Origin: Clostridia bacterium
GTDB lineage: Bacteria > Bacillota > Clostridia > Christensenellales > Borkfalkiaceae
Direction of reading: 5' to 3'
DNA: 20,854 nucleotides
Assembly: GCA_900767495.1 (NCBI GenBank)
Contig: CAAFZH010000085.1
Coordinates: 1-20,854 of the forward strand
This document shows positions 12,659-20,780 of this stretch, piece by piece. The notes under the pieces were generated by a model that worked only from the letters and a program-made list of their open reading frames with translations, was not told the origin of the DNA and did no database searches. The position numbers and the translations under genes are program-made. The stretch's first letter is position 1, and the number at the start of each line of letters is the position of its first letter.

Positions 12659-13765
12659 ATGGAACAAGAACAAAGAAAAATATTGCTTATATGCAATACT
12701 TCAACAAACGTAATAACGTTCAGAGTGCCGCTGATACGTACACTTAAAGCAAAGGGATTAAAAGTATCGGTAATAGCGTTCGACGATAAGCGTAAAGAGG
12801 AAATCGAAACCGAAGGCGTAGAATTTTATTGCGTAAGCGGTTCTAACACAAGCCTTAATCCGCTTAGAATGCTTGGACTAAAAGGCGAATACCGTAAAAT
12901 AATTGAAAAGATAAACCCCGATATGGTGTTTACGTTTATGCTTAAACCCAATACTTTCGGAGTGTTGGCGGCGAAAAAATCGGGCGTGAAAAATATTTAT
13001 TCTATGGTAGAAGGCGCGGGCGACGCGTTTTCTAATAATAGTTTAAAGTGGAAAATAATTCGCTTTGTAATATGTAAACTTTATAAAAAATCGTTTAAGG
13101 GGTGCAAAAGAGTTTTCTTTTTGAATAACGACGACAAGGCGGAATTTGTAAAACGAAAACTTGTAAAGGAAAGTCAATGCGAAATAGTCCACGGAATAGG
13201 CGTAGATTTACAAAAGTTCGCCTATAAGCCGATTATAAACCATAAATCGTTTTTAATGGTAGCAAGGCTAGTAAAAACGAAAGGCGTGTTTGAATACTGT
13301 AAATGCGCGCGCATAGTCAAACAAAAATACCCCGAGGCGCAATTTAATTATTTGGGCGGAGAACATTCGTTAAAAGTATCCGACATACAGGAATATATAG
13401 ACGACGGCAGTATAAACTATCTCGGCGAAACACAAAATGTTTTACCTTATTATGAAAATTGTACGGTTAATTGTTTACCTTCTTATCGTGAGGGGTTTGG
13501 ACTAGTAATAGTTGAGGCAGGAGCAGTTGGGAGAATGTCGATAGCCTGCAATGTTCAAGGGACCAAAGATGCTATTTGTGATGGATACAGTGGTATTTTG
13601 GTTGAACCTAGAAATGTGGATAGTTTGGTAAAAGTTGTAACTTCTATTTTGAATGGAAAGTTTAATGTTGAACAAATGGGCAAAAACGCCCGCTCCTTCG
13701 CCGAAGAACATTTCGATCAAACAAAAATAAATATGCAAATAATTGGAAGTATATTGGAACAATGA
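12659..13765 (+). CDS. Glycosyltransferase family 4 (polysaccharide assembly)
   Basis: A 368-aa GT-B fold glycosyltransferase. The N-terminal acceptor domain (KILLICNTSTNVITFRVPLI, 8-27) and the middle (FTFMLKPNTFGVLAAKKSGV, 91-110) resemble PglA/EpsD-type enzymes. The donor domain starts near FLMVARLVKTKGV (198-210) and carries the retaining EX7E motif, REGFGLVIVEAG (E278 and E286). It should add a sugar to an undecaprenyl-linked intermediate on the cytoplasmic face; the sugar cannot be read. It is the first gene of the operon, with only a weak ribosome site. From about 13450 to 13680, codon use shifts to AT-ending, Asn-AAT and Gly-GGA/GGG forms, then returns to the GCC/CGC style near 13688, suggesting a recombination patch over the donor site. 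The stop overlaps the next ATG (ATGA). Confidence 0.85.
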   Translation: MEQEQRKILLICNTSTNVITFRVPLIRTLKAKGLKVSVIAFDDKRKEEIETEGVEFYCVSGSNTSLNPLRMLGLKGEYRKIIEKINPDMVFTFMLKPNTFGVLAAKKSGVKNIYSMVEGAGDAFSNNSLKWKIIRFVICKLYKKSFKGCKRVFFLNNDDKAEFVKRKLVKESQCEIVHGIGVDLQKFAYKPIINHKSFLMVARLVKTKGVFEYCKCARIVKQKYPEAQFNYLGGEHSLKVSDIQEYIDDGSINYLGETQNVLPYYENCTVNCLPSYREGFGLVIVEAGAVGRMSIACNVQGTKDAICDGYSGILVEPRNVDSLVKVVTSILNGKFNVEQMGKNARSFAEEHFDQTKINMQIIGSILEQ

Positions 13766-14844
13766 TATTTAGTAAAGTCGCAAGTTTAATGATTTATTTA
13801 GGGGTTTACACGGCGTCTTCTGTTTGTTTGCATTTTAGCGTAAAAAGTGCAAATAAATGTTTTCGCGCTTTATTTTATTTTTTTGCGCTACTTATAGCGG
13901 TTCTTTTTGCGGCAATAAGATATAAAGTCGGTACTGATTATAGTACGTATGTTTCAATGTGTAAAGGGCTATGGAAAACTTCTTTTGCTGAAATCATTGC
14001 CGATTTTAAATTTGAATCTACACCGGTTGGGGTTTTTGTTTTTGCAAAAATAGCGCAACTGTTTAATAGTGTAGAAGTGTTTTTTTTATTGTTTGCTTTG
14101 GCTATTTTTATACCGGTTTCGAGGGTGATAATTGAATATAAAGATTCCGTTTCCGTATTTTTAATGAGTTTTGCGTTTTTGACAACGCTTTATACAACGG
14201 GATTCAACATTATGAAACAAGCAGTTGCTGTAAGTATTTCACTGTATGCAGTACAAAGCGTATTTGACCGCAATCCATTAAAGTTCGCTTTTTGGGGTGT
14301 GGTTGCCTGCTGTTTTCACCCTACGGCGATAATAGTATTCCCTATATATTTTTTAGGTAAAACCTATGATGAAAAGTTTAGGTTGTCAATGGGTAGCGTA
14401 GTTTTATTTATTGTTGGTACTATTATTTTACTTTTAATTTACCCTACAATTTTATCGTCGATAGGTGGAAGATTTGAGGACTATTTAAGCAATGGTGGCA
14501 AAGGTAACAATTTCACGATTATACTTATCTCTTTTTGGTTTTTGTTGATGCTTGGTTTTAGTAATCACTTGATAGAAGAAGATTATCGAAACGCCCTGTA
14601 TATAGTTTTATTATTTATTGGCTTATTATTTGAATTATTGGGTTTTAAATCGCCTTATATAAAAAGGGTGGCACTATATTTTTTAGCGTTCGACATAATT
14701 TTAATACCACAAATGGTAAAAATTTTTGCGAAACAATATGAAAGTATAATGAGTTTTGTTGTTTATTTATACTATGTTTTATTGTTCTTTGTGGATTTTT
14801 ATCTGTTGCAACATGCACATATAATCCCTTTTATGGTGAAATAA
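13762..14844 (+). CDS. wzy: EpsG-family polysaccharide polymerase (Wzy role)
   Basis: A 360-aa integral membrane protein with about ten hydrophobic helices. The EpsG-family signature RYKVGTDYSTY (53-63) follows the second helix, and a long outer loop with charged residues lies near 220-250. EpsG/Wzy proteins polymerise lipid-linked repeat units on the outer face of the membrane. It starts at an ATGA overlap with the glycosyltransferase gene and ends 1 nt before the next ATG, so it is tightly coupled. It is AT-rich and uses many AT-ending codons, unlike prmA and mtaB. That is common for polymerase genes acquired laterally. Confidence 0.82.
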   Translation: MIFSKVASLMIYLGVYTASSVCLHFSVKSANKCFRALFYFFALLIAVLFAAIRYKVGTDYSTYVSMCKGLWKTSFAEIIADFKFESTPVGVFVFAKIAQLFNSVEVFFLLFALAIFIPVSRVIIEYKDSVSVFLMSFAFLTTLYTTGFNIMKQAVAVSISLYAVQSVFDRNPLKFAFWGVVACCFHPTAIIVFPIYFLGKTYDEKFRLSMGSVVLFIVGTIILLLIYPTILSSIGGRFEDYLSNGGKGNNFTIILISFWFLLMLGFSNHLIEEDYRNALYIVLLFIGLLFELLGFKSPYIKRVALYFLAFDIILIPQMVKIFAKQYESIMSFVVYLYYVLLFFVDFYLLQHAHIIPFMVK

Positions 14845-14845
14845 A

Positions 14846-15844
14846 ATGTTATTTAGTATTATAGTTCCTATTTACAAAGTGGAAGAGTTTTTGAGGCAAT
14901 GCATTGAAAGTGTTTTGAATCAAACATATAGGAATTTTGAATTGATTTTGGTAGATGACGGTTCTCCTGATAATTGTGGCAAGATTTGCGATCAATACGC
15001 TGAAAAAGACGCAAGAGTTCTTGTGATACATAAAGAAAACGGCGGCTTGGTTTCGGCAAGGCAGGCAGGAGCAAAAAGGGCGCAGGGTGAGTATATTATT
15101 TGCCTGGATGGTGATGATTGGTTGCCCGTGGACAGTTTGGAAACGGTGCAAGAAATAATTAGTAAGCATAACGTTGATATTGTTATCGGAGCGTCGTTTT
15201 GGAGTTACGGCAAGAAGGAAGTATTGCATAAGGCGTTTACAAGAACAGGGTTGTATAAAAAGGAAGATATAAAAGCGGTAATTTATCCTTGTTTAATTGA
15301 GGATAGGTGTGGAAATTATTTTTCGCCTAATATTTGGGCGAAAGCAATAAGAAAAGAAATTTACATAGAAGAACAACTTGCAGTAGACGAAAGAATAAAA
15401 ATCGGTGAAGATCATGCGGTGGTAAAACCGTGTGTATATAAGGCTGATTCACTATATATAACGGATCAGCCGCTGTATTATTATAGACAAAACGCCATGT
15501 CAATGACAAAAAATAAAAGCGTTTTTGATTTAAACGGCGCGCAACTGATTGCTAACCATTTTGAGAATCGAATTGATATGAAGGAGTTTGATTTTCAGGC
15601 TCAGGTCAACCGTCGTTTCGTACACGATTTATTTAATGCTGCAGTTTCTCAATTTAATGATAGAAAGATAGGGTTAAACAACATTAAGCAACGTATAAAA
15701 ATGTTTTTGAAAAAAGAAGAAATAAAACGAAGGGTGTACAATTGTAAATTTAGCATAAAAAATGTAAAAGGAAACCTTGCTCTATTTGCATTGAGAACAA
15801 GAAATATACCTCTAATGAAATTTTATCATAATGTAAAAAAGTGA
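14846..15844 (+). CDS. Glycosyltransferase family 2, first of two
   Basis: A 332-aa GT-A fold enzyme. It opens with FSIIVPIYKVEEFLRQCIES (3-22), and has ILVDDGSPDN (34-43) for nucleotide binding, NGGLVSARQAG (65-75) and the metal-binding DGDDW (88-92). The C-terminal half (about 210-332) is basic and helical, and may contact the membrane. It should transfer one sugar from a nucleotide sugar to the growing lipid-linked repeat unit with inversion. It starts 1 nt after the polymerase stop, so translation is probably coupled. Donor and linkage are unknown. Confidence 0.87.
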   Translation: MLFSIIVPIYKVEEFLRQCIESVLNQTYRNFELILVDDGSPDNCGKICDQYAEKDARVLVIHKENGGLVSARQAGAKRAQGEYIICLDGDDWLPVDSLETVQEIISKHNVDIVIGASFWSYGKKEVLHKAFTRTGLYKKEDIKAVIYPCLIEDRCGNYFSPNIWAKAIRKEIYIEEQLAVDERIKIGEDHAVVKPCVYKADSLYITDQPLYYYRQNAMSMTKNKSVFDLNGAQLIANHFENRIDMKEFDFQAQVNRRFVHDLFNAAVSQFNDRKIGLNNIKQRIKMFLKKEEIKRRVYNCKFSIKNVKGNLALFALRTRNIPLMKFYHNVKK

Positions 15845-15850
15845 GTTGAT

Positions 15851-16639
15851 ATGATACCTAAAAAAATTCATTACTGTTGGTTTGGAGGCAAGCCGTTAAA
15901 CAAATTAGGTGAGAGATGTCTTGCAAGTTGGAAAAAATATTGCCCGGATTACGAAATAATAGAGTGGAATGAAAGTAATTTTGATATACATTGCTGCAAG
16001 TACGTTGAAGAGGCGTATAATGCAAAAAAATGGGCGTTTGTTTCGGATGTGGCAAGATTGTATGCCCTTGTGAATTATGGTGGTATTTATATGGACACCG
16101 ACGTAGAGTTGTTGAATTCTTTAGATTCATTTTTAAATTACGAGGCTTTTTCAGGATTTGAGGCTATGGATAGAATCCCCACAGGTTTAATGGCTAGTGA
16201 AAAAGGGCAAGTTTTTTTTAAAGAATTGTTGGATGAGTATAAATCCGAATATTTTATAAAAAATAATGGCGAATATGATTTAACAACTAATGTTGAAAGA
16301 ATAACTAAACAGGCATTGAAATATGGGTTGAAGTTAAACAATGAAAAACAAACAATAAATGGTTTTACACTATTCCCTAACGATTATTTTTGTCCTAAAA
16401 ATTTACAAACATTAGAGTTGGTAATTACGCAAAATACAATCGCAATACATCATTTTGACGGCTCTTGGTTGCCTGATGAAGATAAATTGGCAAAAGAGTT
16501 GTTTAAAAAATACAATAAATTTTTGCCAAAAAAAATAGCACGAAAATATGCTAAATTTAAAGCAGTTAAACAAATAAAAGGGTTTAAGCAGGCTATAAAA
16601 GAAACGAATGAATGGATTTTTAGAAAGAGGAAAAAATGA
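15851..16639 (+). CDS. Glycosyltransferase family 32 (capsule-type sugar transferase)
   Basis: A 262-aa protein with the GT32 ('sugar-binding region containing DXD') signature: IPKKIHYCWFGGKPL (2-16) at the N-terminus and SDVARLYALVNYGGIYMDTD (65-84) with the DXD metal site D82-T-D84. Later IAIHHFDGSW is also typical of the family. The C-terminal 40 residues are strongly basic. GT32 enzymes are retaining and often add hexoses or deoxyhexosamines in capsule loci. It begins 6 bp after the GT2 gene with a weak SD and shares the ATGA junction with wecB. It is markedly AT-rich. Confidence 0.87.
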   Translation: MIPKKIHYCWFGGKPLNKLGERCLASWKKYCPDYEIIEWNESNFDIHCCKYVEEAYNAKKWAFVSDVARLYALVNYGGIYMDTDVELLNSLDSFLNYEAFSGFEAMDRIPTGLMASEKGQVFFKELLDEYKSEYFIKNNGEYDLTTNVERITKQALKYGLKLNNEKQTINGFTLFPNDYFCPKNLQTLELVITQNTIAIHHFDGSWLPDEDKLAKELFKKYNKFLPKKIARKYAKFKAVKQIKGFKQAIKETNEWIFRKRKK

Positions 16640-17724
16640 AAACTGTAATGTTAGTATTCGGAACTAGACCCGAAGCGATAAAAATGTGTCCGCTCGTAAA
16701 CGAGTTGAAAACAAGAAAGGGCATTAAAACCGTAGTGTGTGTAACCGGACAACATAGGCAAATGCTTGATCAGGTGCTTGACGTGTTTGGGGTTACGCCC
16801 GATTACGATTTGTCTATAATGAAAGACAAACAAACTTTGTTTGATATAACGACGAATATATTAAGTGGAATAAAAAGTGTTCTTGAAGAAGTTAAACCCG
16901 ATGTGGTTCTCGTTCACGGTGATACGTCTACAACGTTTGTAACCGCACTTGCTTGTTTTTATTTGCAAATTCCCGTTGGACACGTAGAGGCGGGATTAAG
17001 AACGTATAACATATATTCGCCTTACCCCGAAGAATTTAATCGTCAAGCAGTAAGTATAATAGCGAAGTATAATTTTGCGCCGACAGAACTTTCCAAAGAG
17101 AACCTTATTCGAGAAGGGAAAGACCCCTCTACTATTTACGTTACGGGCAATACTGCAATCGACGCGTTAAAAACGACGGTTAAAGCAGATTACTCGCATC
17201 CCGAATTGGAATGGGCAAAGGGTAGTAAACTGATAATAATAACCGCTCATAGAAGAGAAAACCTCGGCGAACCTATGCACCATATGTTCAGGGCAATAAG
17301 GCGTATTATGGACGAGCATAAGGATGTAAAGGCGATTTATCCGATACATATGAATCCGATAGTCAGGCAAGAGGCGGAAGAGGAATTGAGTGGTTGTGAT
17401 AGAATACATATAATAGAACCGCTCGAGGTGATTGATTTTCATAATTTTCTTGCACAAAGTTATATGATATTGACCGATAGCGGCGGAATACAGGAAGAAG
17501 CCCCTTCGCTTGGAAAACCCGTACTCGTTATGCGTGATACAACGGAGCGACCGGAAGGAATTGCCGCAGGGACTTTAAAGTTGGTTGGAACGGACGAAGA
17601 AACGATTTATAAAAACTTTAAATTTTTGCTTGAAAATAAAATTGAATACGATAAAATGGCACACGCGAGTAATCCTTACGGCGACGGTTTTGCTTGTAAA
17701 AGAATTGCAGATATATTACAGTAA
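16636..17724 (+). CDS. wecB: UDP-N-acetylglucosamine 2-epimerase (non-hydrolysing)
   Basis: A 362-aa cytoplasmic enzyme of normal length that interconverts UDP-GlcNAc and UDP-ManNAc. Family motifs are FGTRPEAIKM (8-17), VHGDTSTTF (93-101), HVEAGLRT (116-123), PEEFNRQ (131-137), TAHRREN (around 205) and DSGGIQEEAPSLGKP with catalytic-site residues (around 280). It supplies a ManNAc donor, probably to one of the glycosyltransferases encoded beside it. No UDP-ManNAc dehydrogenase gene (wecC) lies nearby, so ManNAc itself rather than its uronic acid is expected in the polymer, unless wecC is elsewhere. It overlaps the GT32 stop by 4 nt. Its codon use is closer to the housekeeping genes than that of the three genes before it. 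Confidence 0.94.
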   Translation: MKTVMLVFGTRPEAIKMCPLVNELKTRKGIKTVVCVTGQHRQMLDQVLDVFGVTPDYDLSIMKDKQTLFDITTNILSGIKSVLEEVKPDVVLVHGDTSTTFVTALACFYLQIPVGHVEAGLRTYNIYSPYPEEFNRQAVSIIAKYNFAPTELSKENLIREGKDPSTIYVTGNTAIDALKTTVKADYSHPELEWAKGSKLIIITAHRRENLGEPMHHMFRAIRRIMDEHKDVKAIYPIHMNPIVRQEAEEELSGCDRIHIIEPLEVIDFHNFLAQSYMILTDSGGIQEEAPSLGKPVLVMRDTTERPEGIAAGTLKLVGTDEETIYKNFKFLLENKIEYDKMAHASNPYGDGFACKRIADILQ

Positions 17725-17737
17725 TATAATAGAAAAA

Positions 17738-18727
17738 ATGAATGAATTGATTAGCGTGATAATTCCTGTTTATAACGCCGAAAAAACTTTAAAAAAATGT
17801 ATAGAAAGTATAATTAACCAAACGTATACTGATTTAGAAATTATTCTTGTCGATGACGGTTCTGCTGATAGTAGTGCGGCAATTTGTGAACAATATAGTT
17901 CTGAATACAATACGGTAAGAGTTGTACATATCGAGAACGGCGGGGTGGCGAACGCTCGTAACGTCGGCTTGGACTTAGCGAGTGGTAAATACGTTACGTT
18001 TGTCGATTCCGATGATACGGTCGAAAAAGATTTTTTAAAAGTATTGCATGATACGCTATGTGTGAGTAAAAGCGATATGTGTGTGATATATGACTTTTGC
18101 GATTATGAAAACGATAATTTTTCACTTTGCCGCGAAGTAAAAGATGGCGTTTACTACTTTGACTGCAAGTCGGCAATTAAGTCGATTTTATTGTTTGAAT
18201 ATTTTACCGGACACGCTTGTGGAAAGTTGTTTAAGCGAGAATTTATAGGAGATTTAAGGCTAAATTCCTCTATTCATTTTTGTGAAGATACTCTTTTTAA
18301 TATAAGTTATATTTTAAAGTGCAGCCAAATATGTTTTACACCTGCACGGCTTTACAACTACAACGTAAACGAAAATAGTTTAAGCCACGGGTGTTTAAAC
18401 GAGAAAAAACTAACTGCATTTGATTCCTTAACGGAAATTAAAAAAATTTTGAATACAAAATTTGACAATGAATTAAATCCGTACATTTGCTACGATATTT
18501 TGCTTGTAATTACGGATATGTTGGCAAATATGTTGCCGTATAATACTCGAAATGAGAAAAAAATTTATTTTAAAAGGCTGAAAAATTTTTTTGTACAAAA
18601 TTATTCTAATTGCTATTTAAAATTTTTCAATTTTAAAACCCGTATAAAAATGCGGTTGCTAAAATTTAGTGTACGATTGTATTCGTTTGTATGTCTAACC
18701 TACTTAAAGGGTAAATCTAATGGATAA
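17738..18727 (+). CDS. Glycosyltransferase family 2, second of two
   Basis: A 329-aa GT-A enzyme. It has ISVIIPVYNAEKTLKKCIES (5-24), ILVDDGSADSS (36-46), NGGVANARNVG (67-77) and the DXD-like VDSDD (89-93). The C-terminal 120 residues are basic and helical. I chose the ATG at 17738, which begins the fold immediately, over an upstream ATG at 17585 that would overlap wecB by 140 nt and add a non-homologous leader. It has 13 bp of spacing from wecB and ends in an 8-bp ATGGATAA overlap with the flippase gene. Role: addition of a further sugar to the repeat unit. Confidence 0.87.
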   Translation: MNELISVIIPVYNAEKTLKKCIESIINQTYTDLEIILVDDGSADSSAAICEQYSSEYNTVRVVHIENGGVANARNVGLDLASGKYVTFVDSDDTVEKDFLKVLHDTLCVSKSDMCVIYDFCDYENDNFSLCREVKDGVYYFDCKSAIKSILLFEYFTGHACGKLFKREFIGDLRLNSSIHFCEDTLFNISYILKCSQICFTPARLYNYNVNENSLSHGCLNEKKLTAFDSLTEIKKILNTKFDNELNPYICYDILLVITDMLANMLPYNTRNEKKIYFKRLKNFFVQNYSNCYLKFFNFKTRIKMRLLKFSVRLYSFVCLTYLKGKSNG

Positions 18728-20255
18728 AAAACAAAGCGTATTAAACGTTACAGTTTCTATATTTTTTAAGATAGTACTCCTAATAAGTAATTTGTTTGTA
18801 AGGCGATATTTAATACGGTTTATCGGCAACGACGTAAACGGAATAAATTCATTATATTTAAGCGTTATCGGTGTTTTGGCGGTTGCTGAATTAGGTGTTG
18901 GCGAAGCGATCACCTTTTGTATGTATAAACCTATTGTGGAGGGCGATACGATAAAAGTATCCGCTCTTTACAATTTATTTAAGCGTATTTATTTTATAAT
19001 AGGTTTGGTTATATGCGTTGCGGGTTGCGGCGTTATGCCGTTTTTACCATATCTCGCAAAAGGTTATTCTACGGTAAACGTAAATCTATATTTAACCTTT
19101 GGTTTAATGCTCGCCTCGGTTGTTATTACGTATTTTTTCAGCGCGAAAATATCGCTTATAAACGCGTATAAAGATAATTATATTACTACAACGATAAATT
19201 CTTGCGGGCAACTTTTGCAACAGGTGTTGCAAATAATAGTTTTATTTTTAACGCAATCTTTCGTATGGTATCTGAGTTGCAGAATAGTCGCCGCACTGTT
19301 GCAATGGGGTGCTACGGAACTTATCACGCAAAAAAAGTATTCCGTAATTTTGCAAAACCCCAAAGCGAGGATTGACGGGGAAACAAAAACCGAAGTCGTT
19401 AAAAACGTTAAAGCATTGTTCGCCCATAAAATCGGCGGAGTTCTCGTAAATACGATAGACAGTATAATTATATCCGCATTTATCGGTGTTTCGATGCTCG
19501 GTAAATATTCTAATTATACCACTATAATGACCGCAATGGTGGGAACGATAGTTTTATTTTTTACACCGCTGACTTCTATTTTAGGGCATGCTTTTGTCGA
19601 GAACAAAGAAGCATTTAAAGAGCATTACGACTTTTTTTATGTAATGAATTTTATGTTGGGTTGCGTATTCTTTTTGGGATATTATGCCGTTATAGACGAT
19701 TTGGTCGCGTTGCTGTTTGGTCGCGGATTGGAACTGGACAAGTCCGTTTCCTTCGTTATAACGGTCAATTATTTTATTCAGTTTATGCGACAAGCGACAC
19801 TATTGTTTAAAAATTCCTCGGGAATGTTTTATTATGACCGCTGGAAGCCTCTTGCGGAAGGATTTTCAAATCTGATACTGTCAATATTATTTGTTCTGCT
19901 GTTTAAAAAAATGGCGGGCGAAAGTTTTGCGGTGGTGGGGGTTATAGTCGCAACAATCATTACTAATTTGTCGATATGCCACATTGTAGAGCCTGCCGTA
20001 TTGTATAAACACGCTTTTAACGAACCCGTGAAAAAATATTATCTGCGTAACTACTCCTGTATGGCGTTATTCATATTGTTGCTGGCGGTATTGCACGTAT
20101 GTATGGTATCTATGGGCAATTTATGGTTGGAACTGCTTATAAACGGTTGCATAGCCGTGGGGGTTGCTAGCGTACCGTTCATTGTCGTGATATTGATAAA
20201 TAAAAAATTCCGCAGCCGCATAAACAATTTTTGTAAAAAACATTTAAAAAAATAG
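18720..20255 (+). CDS. wzx: Wzx-type polysaccharide flippase
   Basis: A 511-aa membrane protein with about 12-14 helices, of the polysaccharide-biosynthesis branch of the MOP superfamily. The N-terminus (SVLNVTVSIFFKIVLLISNL, then FVRRYLIRFIGNDVNGINSL) is typical for Wzx proteins of Firmicutes. Charged cytoplasmic loops lie near 205-235 and 290-310. It moves the completed undecaprenyl-linked repeat unit across the membrane for the EpsG-like polymerase encoded in the same operon. Its start overlaps the GT2 stop by 8 bp. It is the last gene before a strong terminator. Distant relatives such as teichoic-acid or lipid flippases cannot be excluded, but the gene context favours exopolysaccharide or capsule. 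Confidence 0.88.
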   Translation: MDKKQSVLNVTVSIFFKIVLLISNLFVRRYLIRFIGNDVNGINSLYLSVIGVLAVAELGVGEAITFCMYKPIVEGDTIKVSALYNLFKRIYFIIGLVICVAGCGVMPFLPYLAKGYSTVNVNLYLTFGLMLASVVITYFFSAKISLINAYKDNYITTTINSCGQLLQQVLQIIVLFLTQSFVWYLSCRIVAALLQWGATELITQKKYSVILQNPKARIDGETKTEVVKNVKALFAHKIGGVLVNTIDSIIISAFIGVSMLGKYSNYTTIMTAMVGTIVLFFTPLTSILGHAFVENKEAFKEHYDFFYVMNFMLGCVFFLGYYAVIDDLVALLFGRGLELDKSVSFVITVNYFIQFMRQATLLFKNSSGMFYYDRWKPLAEGFSNLILSILFVLLFKKMAGESFAVVGVIVATIITNLSICHIVEPAVLYKHAFNEPVKKYYLRNYSCMALFILLLAVLHVCMVSMGNLWLELLINGCIAVGVASVPFIVVILINKKFRSRINNFCKKHLKK

Positions 20256-20314
20256 AAGTTACGGAACCGATAATTGTGTTAATTTTGTAAAAATGAATAT
20301 TTTCATATAATTAT

Positions 20315-20353
20315 AAACGCCACACTTTTGCATTAAAGTGTGGCGTTTTATAT
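20315..20353 (+). terminator. Strong terminator of the polysaccharide operon
   Basis: AAACGCCACACTTT (20315-20328), loop TGCATT, AAAGTGTGGCGTTT (20335-20348), then TTATAT. A perfect 14-bp stem with flanking A and T runs, 60 bp after the wzx stop. Confidence 0.85.
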
Positions 20354-20630
20354 GTATGCATAAGGCTGTGTTTTCATAAAACTATCACATAACTATAAGG
20401 CAATTAAGTAAAGTGTTGCTTTGTTCGTAGTGTAATATTTCTTGTGTTGTTTGTGTGAAAGTGGACATATAGGACGATTATTGATACTTTTAATGTGTGA
20501 AAAAGTCGGCGTATATGCCGCATGCGAAAAATGTGATTACAATTGATTGTGTATACGGTTTTCACTTAAATTGTCGGTTCACTTTCTCAATGAAATTCCG
20601 CGGTCGCTACGCTCCCACACAATATCATAT
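20354..20630. other. Intergenic stretch without a recognised gene
   Basis: About 277 AT-rich bases with no credible coding region. Only the segment near 20594-20619 is recognisable: it matches the inverted form of module A (attccgcggtcgctacgctccc). No promoter, tRNA or riboswitch was recognised. Confidence 0.5.
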
Positions 20631-20633
20631 TAT

Positions 20634-20717
20634 TTTACGTCATTCCCACCGAAGAAATGATGGGCATATACTTTATCACTTTGGTCGTGGGATATTTCGC
20701 TGCGCTCGCAAAGACAG
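20634..20717. repeat. Second, chimeric copy of the MITE-like repeat
   Basis: It starts with the same TTTACGTCAT (20634-20643) and shares gcatatactttt-like central sequence and gtcgtgggatatttcgc with the element at 27-133. Its right end (20701-20717) switches to gcgctcgcaaagacag, the reverse complement of module A, instead of the module B ending ctcaatatgacgt. The terminal inverted repeat is therefore lost. Confidence 0.55.
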
Positions 20718-20731
20718 TATATCAGGCTTGT

Positions 20732-20771
20732 CGATAGTTCGGTGGGATATTTCGCTGCGCTCAATATGACG
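20732..20771 (-). repeat. Module B repeat, inverted relative to the copies at 11.9-12.6 kb
   Basis: A 40-nt reverse complement of module B at 11893-11933, differing only by one missing A in the core (gcgcagcg versus gcgcaagcg). With copy 4 (12558-12598) it brackets the whole polysaccharide operon in inverted orientation. Confidence 0.7.
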
Positions 20772-20780
20772 TGCTTTTTG

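Noticed and set aside
12364..12747. Plus-strand open frame of 127 codons before the first glycosyltransferase gene
   Set aside because: It translates leader and repeat sequence and then overlaps the true gene in another frame.
17585..17737. Upstream ATG start for the second GT2
   Set aside because: It would overlap wecB by 140 nt and add 51 residues with no relation to the family; the GT-A fold begins right after the ATG at 17738.
20497..20769. Plus-strand open frame of 90 codons at the right end
   Set aside because: More than half of it is repeat sequence; it lacks an SD and any recognisable domain.
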